A DNA stretch of 64,000 bases from Flavobacteriaceae bacterium PS02338 (GTDB taxonomy: Bacteria > Bacteroidota > Bacteroidia > Sphingobacteriales > Sphingobacteriaceae): contig JASCOD010000007.1 in NCBI GenBank assembly GCA_029959615.1, forward strand, positions 1 to 64,000. Reading direction: 5' to 3'. The notes under the pieces were generated by a model. That model did no database searches, had not been told where the DNA came from, and worked only from the letters and a program-made list of their open reading frames with translations. Position numbers and translations under genes: made by a program. Positions within the stretch are counted from its first letter, which is position 1. Each line of letters begins with the position of its first letter. Below, one piece after another: positions 58,931 through 64,000 of the stretch.

Positions 58931-59571
58931 TGTCCCATTTGGACAAAAAACTCCAAGCCCCAGTCTTTGATTTTTTTAGGGAACACCTGATTGACAGGGA
59001 TAGTAGTTTACAGTTTACTTTTCGGGATGATATGGGAAATAGAGAAATGGAATATTGGTCCAACGATATACATATGGTACCAACAACTGATGGTATTTGG
59101 TTGGCCTATAAGGGATTTCCAGCACAGGTTAGGCACCTGTTCCTGAGCCATTCGGCGGCCGATATCCTTTGTTTTTGCCACTACAACTCAAACTGGCTGA
59201 CTGCTGAAGGCAACATTGCATTTGCCGCTTTAGGCCTTGTTGCTTCTTCTGGGCAGCTTCACTTGCTAAAGGACATCTTCTTTAATGCGAAGGTACATAC
59301 CCTTTTTGAGGCTGGAATAACTGGAAGGGTGAGCGATTGTAAGGTTGCACTATGGTTGAAAAACAGGGATGCTACCTTTAGGCTTGATGGGGAAGATATA
59401 CATATCGGTTATCATAAAAGCAAGTTCTCGATACCCGCTCAACTATTTTCCCTTAACCGTTTTGAAAAAATAGCTGGGATCCGAAGCGGTATCCGTACCC
59501 ATAAGCCTAAAGCGTGTTATTGTTCTTTTTATGAGCTTTTTATTGCCTCGATGGGTATAAATCCTAAATAA
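58930..59571 (+). CDS. hypothetical protein (213 aa)
   Basis: A 213-residue cytoplasmic protein not recognised. Visible features: VRHLFLSHSAADILCFCHYN and GLVASSGQLHLLKDIFFNAKVHTLF, the latter a Rossmann- or Toprim-like alternation of strand and helix, then a beta-rich LKNRDATFRLDGEDIHIGYH. It might be a divergent Toprim protein. Coupled to the preceding gene (TGATG). 216 bp of non-coding DNA follow. Confidence 0.6.
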   Translation: MSHLDKKLQAPVFDFFREHLIDRDSSLQFTFRDDMGNREMEYWSNDIHMVPTTDGIWLAYKGFPAQVRHLFLSHSAADILCFCHYNSNWLTAEGNIAFAALGLVASSGQLHLLKDIFFNAKVHTLFEAGITGRVSDCKVALWLKNRDATFRLDGEDIHIGYHKSKFSIPAQLFSLNRFEKIAGIRSGIRTHKPKACYCSFYELFIASMGINPK

Positions 59572-59787
59572 TTTACCTGCTCTACAAGAGCAAAGGAAAA
59601 TTCTGTTTTTTCTTATTAATCTCCTGTACTTAAAAAGTTCATGAAGGAATTTGGCTAGTAAAAGTGGTCTTTGGGTAAAAAAAAATGTCCATAGACAACA
59701 AGCTGGAGACTAAAAGATAAAAACGAAGGTGCATGATGTCACCAGATTAATCTAACTCATTGTTTAACCCCCTTAAATTATTAAGAT

Positions 59788-60276
59788 ATGCCAAACTGGT
59801 GCAGAAATATTGTACAATTTACAGGCGAACCACAAAAACTGGATGAGTTGAATCAGCTTTTTGAAACAATGGCCGAAAAGGAAAGACAAACCAACCATGC
59901 CCAACTTCCATCCTTTATTCAATCGGAGCGGGGCCACCTATTTGAGGTATATGTAGATAGCGGCACTCTTTATTATGATACCAGATGGTCTCCCAACACA
60001 GCAATCCTTATGGAGATTGCCGATCATTATCACGTAGACTTTATCCACCAGTACTCAGAACCGGGCATGGGAATCTTTGGCGAGGCGACCTACGAAGCAG
60101 GCATCCTGAAAAATATCTACCTTGACTGCGAAGATTTGATCCTTTACGGCTATGATGAGGAAAAGGACTGCTATGTGTTTGAAGGCAGCCTTTTTGAGAA
60201 TGATATTGAGATACTAGAAACGTTGCTGGAAAGGAAGAAGGAACAGCAGGATAATGCGCCTGGTTTAAAGAGATAG
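59788..60276 (+). CDS. Api92-like ferredoxin-fold protein (DUF1281)
   Basis: A 162-residue protein starting MPNWCRNIVQFTGE, the diagnostic N-terminus of Api92-like/DUF1281 proteins in phages and ICEs; the WSPNTAILMEIADHY segment and GIFGEATYEAG also fit. The domain has a ferredoxin-like fold; its function is unknown. Transcribed in the same direction as the backbone but separated by 216 bp, so with its own promoter. Confidence 0.82.
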   Translation: MPNWCRNIVQFTGEPQKLDELNQLFETMAEKERQTNHAQLPSFIQSERGHLFEVYVDSGTLYYDTRWSPNTAILMEIADHYHVDFIHQYSEPGMGIFGEATYEAGILKNIYLDCEDLILYGYDEEKDCYVFEGSLFENDIEILETLLERKKEQQDNAPGLKR

Positions 60277-60324
60277 CAGGCAGCTTTTACCAACAAATAC
60301 GCTAGGCTTTTTTACAAAACACTT

Positions 60325-60366
60325 ACCCTGGTTCCTACGGACCAGGGTGCCTTGCTATGCCCAAAA
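60325..60366. repeat. hairpin followed by TTGCTATGCCCAAAA (third copy of the motif)
   Basis: A perfect 8-bp stem (ACCCTGGT 60325-60332, ACCAGGGT 60341-60348) is followed by TTGCTATGCCCAAAA (60352-60366), the same order as at 843-885, although the stem sequence differs. Conservation of layout with a changed stem suggests a functional element of these ICEs rather than chance. Confidence 0.6.
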
Positions 60367-60404
60367 CTTTAAGAATAATCAGCAAACCAATTAATCTTAG
60401 AATT

Positions 60405-61048
60405 ATGAATATTGAATTAAAGAACATTAAACATTTTCCTTCGTTAAGTGAGGAGACCGAAGCTTTCACAGCAAATATCTATATCAACGGCATCCATGCC
60501 GGATACGCGAAGAACACTGGGCACGGAGGATCGACCGATTACCATAATAAGGGAGGCGAGAAGGGAAGAGACCTGATCCGCCAAGCGGAAGCCTATTGTA
60601 AGACGTTGCCAGATAAGCAATATCCGAAAGATAAATATATGGAGGCCTTTTCCATTCCAATGAACTTGGAGAACTATATTGATGATGTTGTAGGGCGTTA
60701 CATCGAGAAAAAAGAACAGGCAAGTTTTAAAAAAAAATGGACAGGGCAATGGAAAAGGGGATCGTCTTCGGTATTGCGGGGGAATCCTTTACCACTTTAG
60801 CATTTACTACTCCTTTTGTCAAGGTACTTTCCCATCCTAAGGCAACAGAGATTATCAAGAATGCAATAATCAACAAGGTCTTGCCAGACCTTAAAGATGG
60901 AAATATCATATTGAATACTAATATACCGGAAAATATACTTAAAGAAGCGGGGCTGAAAGAAGAACAGTATGTTAAACCATTAGTGGCCATTCAGGAAAAG
61001 GATAACCTAGACCATCGTATTGGCCAGTCTACAGATCGTAAAAGATAG
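60405..61048 (+). pseudogene. ICE-edge protein interrupted by a -1 frameshift at poly-A
   Basis: Two frames make one protein of about 214 residues. Frame 1 from ATG 60405 runs NIKHFPSLSEETEAFTANIY to PMNLENYIDDVVGRYIEKKE, then enters A9 (60729-60737); reading one base back continues into MEKGIVFGIAGESF, VKVLSHPKATEIIKNAIINK and ILNTNIPENILKEAG, ending at 61048. The joined order is the same as in the duplicate at 62014-62430. Either a homopolymer indel has disrupted it, or poly-A slippage makes both a short and a long product. Function unknown. Confidence 0.65.
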
Positions 61049-61258
61049 TATCGTGGAGATCCGTATATTTAAGATTTGTGTTTTGTTAATGGGACTGCAG
61101 GTTTGGCCATTTTATTTGATTAGTCGTCTTAGGTTTTTAACTTAGCGGAGATACTTCAAGCCAAACGGTTAGAATAATTTTGAAAAGAACGTTTTATAGC
61201 TTGCCACAACAGTTCTAAATCCATTCTAATATTTAGTGTGATCGATTTCATGAAAAAC

Positions 61259-61289
61259 TTGTAAAACAAAATCTTATTTTGTATCTTTA
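61259..61289 (+). promoter_or_regulatory. candidate promoter for the antitoxin-toxin pair
   Basis: TTG (61259-61261) and TATCTTTA (61282-61289) approximate the Bacteroidota -33/-7 pair (TAnnTTTG, last base differs) with 20-bp spacing. The ATG follows 6 bp after the -7 box, so the mRNA would be nearly leaderless. Confidence 0.4.
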
Positions 61290-61295
61290 GTAAAT

Positions 61296-61529
61296 ATGGC
61301 AGTTAAAGCAAAAAGAATTCACAGAGGAAGGAGCCGTTGGATGACCAGCGATGGATTTGCCTATCTTGATAAAAGAACGTTGATAGGAAAGGCTAGGAGT
61401 GCAGGGAAGATTGCTGCAAGAAATGCTATGGATCTGATGGGCTATGTTGTTACTGTTAAGGATGGTTGGGTTGTGAGGGAGTACAGTAACGGTAGTATAG
61501 AACAAATTGAAAAACTACAGGCAACTTAA
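61296..61529 (+). CDS. antitoxin-like partner of the zeta-type toxin
   Basis: A 77-residue basic protein. NAMDLMGYVVTVKDGWVVREYSNGSIEQIEKL resembles the small proteins encoded immediately upstream of zeta-toxin-like kinases in Bacteroidota. It lies 10 bp before the kinase-like gene. A role as antitoxin is inferred from that linkage. Confidence 0.6.
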   Translation: MAVKAKRIHRGRSRWMTSDGFAYLDKRTLIGKARSAGKIAARNAMDLMGYVVTVKDGWVVREYSNGSIEQIEKLQAT

Positions 61530-61539
61530 CTGATTCATT

Positions 61540-62241
61540 TTGGCAGATAAAAATCCTCCCCAATTAAGGCTTAGGGTATTTGCTGGTCCAAATGGCTCTG
61601 GAAAAAGTACTGTTATCAAGGAGATACGTGAAACTGAAGTGCGCGAAAATAGAAAACTCGACGTTGGAATCTATATCAATGCAGATGATATAGCGCAGAA
61701 ACTTAAATCAGGGAAATTTACATTCGCTCCATATGATGTAAAGGGTACACATACTGAATTGGTTGATTTTGCCAAATCGCAGGGCCTCCTTTATGGTGGA
61801 ATTACCGAAACTGACTTTTCTGGTTCATTTAGAATTGAAGACAAAAAGTTGGTTTTAGATAATCATTCTAACCTTGATCGGGTTGCCCAGGTCATTGCCA
61901 GGTTTCTAAGACATGCGCTAATAGCAGCAAAAAAAAGGTTTTCTTTCGAAAAAGTTTTTTCACATGATTCTAATCTTGCCGACATGCGTCTTGCTGCCGA
62001 AAATGGTAGAGAAGCTTTTTCATTGGAGATGAATCTCGAACACTATATCGATGATTTGATGAACGCTTACCTGCAAAAGAAAGAATTGGATAGATTTAAC
62101 AAGAGGATGGAAAGGCTATGGATTGGGGAATATGGTATACTTGGATATTCCTTTTACAATTTTGGCCTTTTCTATATCTTTTGCAAAAGTCTTGGCCCAT
62201 CCACATGTGGCACAGATCATCAAAGATGCAGTCATCAATAA
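61540..62241 (+). pseudogene. zeta-toxin-like kinase with replaced C-terminus (chimera)
   Basis: A 233-codon frame from a TTG start. Residues ~10-160 are zeta-like: the P-loop FAGPNGSGKST at 15-25, NADDIAQ at 48-54, and FEKVFSHDSNLADMRLAAENG. At ENGREAFS (~62012) homology switches: the rest (MNLEHYIDDLMNAYLQKKE, then out-of-frame sequence) copies the C-terminal part of the gene at 60405. The normal zeta continuation is lost and the frame ends in non-protein-like sequence, so the kinase is probably inactive. An active enzyme would phosphorylate a nucleotide-sugar precursor. Confidence 0.72.
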
Positions 62242-62430
62242 AATTCTTCCGCACCTTAAAGACGGTAGTGTTATCCTAAAACAAACATACCTGAAAGTAT
62301 TCTTAAAGCAGCAGGGCTTAAACAAGATTAGTATGTAATGCCATTGGTTGAAGATATCTATCAGCAAGAGATTACATCCCTTAGCGATGGATATGGGCAA
62401 AATAAATCATCTGGCAGGTCCAAAAATTAA
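62014..62430 (+). repeat. diverged duplicate of the 3' part of the gene at 60405
   Basis: This stretch aligns with 60647-61020: YIDDxxxxYxxKKE, AKVLAHPHVAQIIKDAVINK against VKVLSHPKATEIIKNAIINK, and LPHLKDGSVIL against LPDLKDGNIIL. It carries several frame changes and, where the first copy has Gln (CAG), a TAG. It has decayed. It accounts for the odd 3' end of the zeta-like gene. Confidence 0.72.
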
Positions 62431-62558
62431 TTAACAACGAAATCCATAATGCCTTTCGGTATACGTTTTTGGTTATTGGCGGTTTAACAATCCTATCTGG
62501 ACTTGTTTTTCATAGGCTTCATTTTAAAGATGGAGAAAATATGAGATCTGAAAGCTAA
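62409..62558 (+). pseudogene. 3' fragment of an MFS transporter gene
   Basis: An open stretch ending at TAA 62556-62558 reads NNEIHNAFRYTFLVIGGL then TILSGLVFHRLHFKDGE: a last membrane helix and cytoplasmic tail like DHA-type drug/H+ antiporters. No start or upstream part exists; before it lies the decayed duplicate. It marks a junction where mobile DNA meets chromosomal sequence. The following ~100 bp contain no gene. Confidence 0.6.
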
Positions 62559-62660
62559 ATTACCATAGGTAGCTTTGCCCGCCTGCGCCATTTAAATATT
62601 TCATTTCGCTGAATTGCTAGAGATTGAATAAATCTAAGCTTCTCTCCTTATATTTACATC

Positions 62661-63506
62661 ATGCGGACGCTTAAACAATTCGAACCCTTGGTAATACACA
62701 ATTTTGAAGAAAAGGTATTTCATATGGAAAACCATAGTCATACCTATTTTGAAATAGATTACATATACAAGGGAAAGGGCATTCATTTTTTAAACAACAG
62801 TATTATAAACTACAGTACCGGAGATCTGTTCTTGATCTGCCCGGGAGATAGACATCATTTTGAGATTAAAAAAAGTACGCATTTTATTTTTATCAAGTTT
62901 ACGGAATCTTATTTTAAGCTGTTTAATCAGCCAGAATATCTCGAGATACAACCTACCCAAATTATGGAGAGCAGGTCGTTGAAAGAAAGCAAGCTACAGA
63001 TTACCCCTCCAAATTCCGTCATACTAAAAAACATTATCGACAGCATAGCCATTTTAGCAAATAATGTAGATAATATTAGCCATTCGCAGCTCATTTATCA
63101 CTTAATTCTGTCCATTATTGCATTGGTTAGGGATGCAATTGCGAAAATGGATGTCAGGTTTTCACTGGCCGAATCGAAAAGTGAACATTTGATTTCTTAC
63201 ATCCACGAACATATCTACAATCCGTTTGATTTGAAGATACAAGTCATCGCTCCACATTTTAATATTGCCCCAAAGTACTTCAGTGCGTATTTTAAACGCG
63301 TATACGGCATTGGATACAGCGAGTATATTAACAAATATAGGGCATCGCTAATTGCTTTAAGGATCAGTTCACGGCAATTCACTATCAAACAAGTTGTAGA
63401 AGAATTCGGTTTTACCGACGAAAGTCATCTCTCACGTTTTTTTAAAAGATATTACATGATTTCTCCGGGTGCCTATCAAAAGCAACACATTGGTGTACCC
63501 TCTTGA
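62661..63506 (+). CDS. AraC-family transcriptional regulator
   Basis: A 281-residue regulator. N-terminal cupin-like sensing domain (HSHTYFEIDYIYKGKG, ICPGDRHHFEI), then two HTHs at ~185-275: FNIAPKYFSAYFKRVYGIGYSEYIN and VEEFGFTDESHLSRFFKRYY. It probably regulates the dehydrogenase gene 100 bp downstream. Likely chromosomal. Confidence 0.9.
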   Translation: MRTLKQFEPLVIHNFEEKVFHMENHSHTYFEIDYIYKGKGIHFLNNSIINYSTGDLFLICPGDRHHFEIKKSTHFIFIKFTESYFKLFNQPEYLEIQPTQIMESRSLKESKLQITPPNSVILKNIIDSIAILANNVDNISHSQLIYHLILSIIALVRDAIAKMDVRFSLAESKSEHLISYIHEHIYNPFDLKIQVIAPHFNIAPKYFSAYFKRVYGIGYSEYINKYRASLIALRISSRQFTIKQVVEEFGFTDESHLSRFFKRYYMISPGAYQKQHIGVPS

Positions 63507-63605
63507 GTTATTATAATGATTGTACCTATTTTTATACTTAGTGTACAAAACACAATAAGTGCGTATGTGTTAAATTTGTGGCTAATTTTTAAGATAGCCA
63601 TAAAA

Positions 63606-64000
63606 ATGATGAGAGGAAGAAATACATTGGCCGTAATATTAGATGGAAGTTCTGAAAAGGGCAAGCTTGCAGCAAAGAAACTCATGGAAGATTACGATAA
63701 GGTACTTTTGGTTGGTAAGGATAGAGAAAAGCTACGGCAATCAGTTGAGGAGATTTCAGGTCAATTTTCTCCGAAAAACGTATATTTTATACAGGCAGAC
63801 CTAACCGTGAAATTCCAGTTGCCTAAATTTATCGATTTGGTAAAACACAAATTTGGTGGTGCCGATTGCGTTGCCGATTTCATGGACATCCAAGATCCGA
63901 TTAAAAAAAAGGAATTGGCTTTAGCATTGGAACAATTTCATAACTATGCGGTAAATGAATTAGCTTTGTATATACTTTGTATATACATGGATAATTTATT
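63606..64000 (+). CDS. short-chain dehydrogenase/reductase-like protein, cut by window end
   Basis: An open frame from ATG 63606 to the window edge (131 codons, no stop). It begins with a Rossmann-type strand-loop-helix: LAVILDGSSEKGKLAAKKLM, then DKVLLVGKDREKLRQSVEE and IQADLT, as in SDR enzymes. The cofactor loop is GSSEKGK rather than GxxxGxG, so it is a divergent member. The catalytic half (Tyr-x-x-x-Lys) lies outside the window. Confidence 0.6.
   Translation, partial: MMRGRNTLAVILDGSSEKGKLAAKKLMEDYDKVLLVGKDREKLRQSVEEISGQFSPKNVYFIQADLTVKFQLPKFIDLVKHKFGGADCVADFMDIQDPIKKKELALALEQFHNYAVNELALYILCIYMDNL

Noticed and set aside
1..64000. CRISPR arrays, rRNA or complete tRNA genes
   Set aside because: No regularly spaced identical repeats and no cloverleaf-like or rRNA-like sequence was seen.

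Overview
The window reads as Bacteroidota DNA, most likely from the Sphingobacteriaceae or a relative. The support is a SusC/SusD pair, DUF6520, MauE, RteC, a CTnDOT-type tra set (traA, traE to traG, traJ to traN), a Bacteroides-type tyrosine integrase lacking the usual first Arg box, and the absence of Shine-Dalgarno sequences. It is almost entirely accessory DNA: a large integrative and conjugative element (ICE) with a defence-rich segment on its left. No tRNA, rRNA or CRISPR array was seen.

Layout. 1-0.8 kb: palindromic repeats abutting a 5'-truncated DUF932 gene, probably the edge of another element. 0.86-4.19 kb: a module bracketed by a ~50-bp direct repeat, holding a small ORF, an HNH protein, and a divergent two-gene operon (a protein with an R-x4-H motif, then DUF2971). 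4.3-5.2 kb: a second protein with an R-x4-H motif. 5.7-10.0 kb: a complete type II CBASS anti-phage operon (patatin phospholipase CapV, CD-NTase, E1/E2 fusion Cap2, JAMM protease Cap3). 10.2-11.9 kb: direct repeats, a terminator, a palindromic operator-like site and a tyrosine recombinase. 12-14 kb: a small membrane protein, a decayed stretch, an XRE regulator and a VapBC-like pair whose toxin is frameshifted. 14.1-14.55 kb: a strongly structured non-coding segment ending in a terminator. 14.6-22.2 kb: a cargo operon of TlpA-like thioredoxin, SusC and SusD, followed by DUF6520, MauE and small ORFs. 22.2-28 kb: regulators (Crp, TetR, RteC-like, RteC) and an alpha-oxoamine synthase.

28-59 kb is the ICE backbone, visibly richer in GC than the left part: two excisionase-like HTH proteins, two Toprim proteins, a low-complexity repeat tract and an oriT-like inverted repeat. 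Then come a cytosine methyltransferase with a conserved-looking overlapping ORF, a relaxosome protein and relaxase, a PP-loop protein and ParA. The T4SS follows, and after it a 1829-residue methylase/helicase, a coupling protein, a triplicated small family, an M23 peptidase and an ArdC-like antirestriction protein. 59-62.4 kb is an edge zone with an Api92-like protein, a frameshifted gene, an antitoxin, and a zeta-toxin-like gene whose 3' end has been replaced by a copy of the neighbouring gene. At ~62.41 kb a 3' fragment of an MFS transporter suggests the right boundary of the mobile DNA; an AraC regulator and a short-chain dehydrogenase (cut by the window end) follow.

Together: the T4SS, relaxase and coupling protein move the element; RteC and the HTH proteins probably time excision and transfer; ArdC and the methyltransferase protect incoming DNA; CBASS and the flanking uncharacterised genes defend the host; and the SusCD/TlpA and oxoamine-synthase genes are adaptive cargo.
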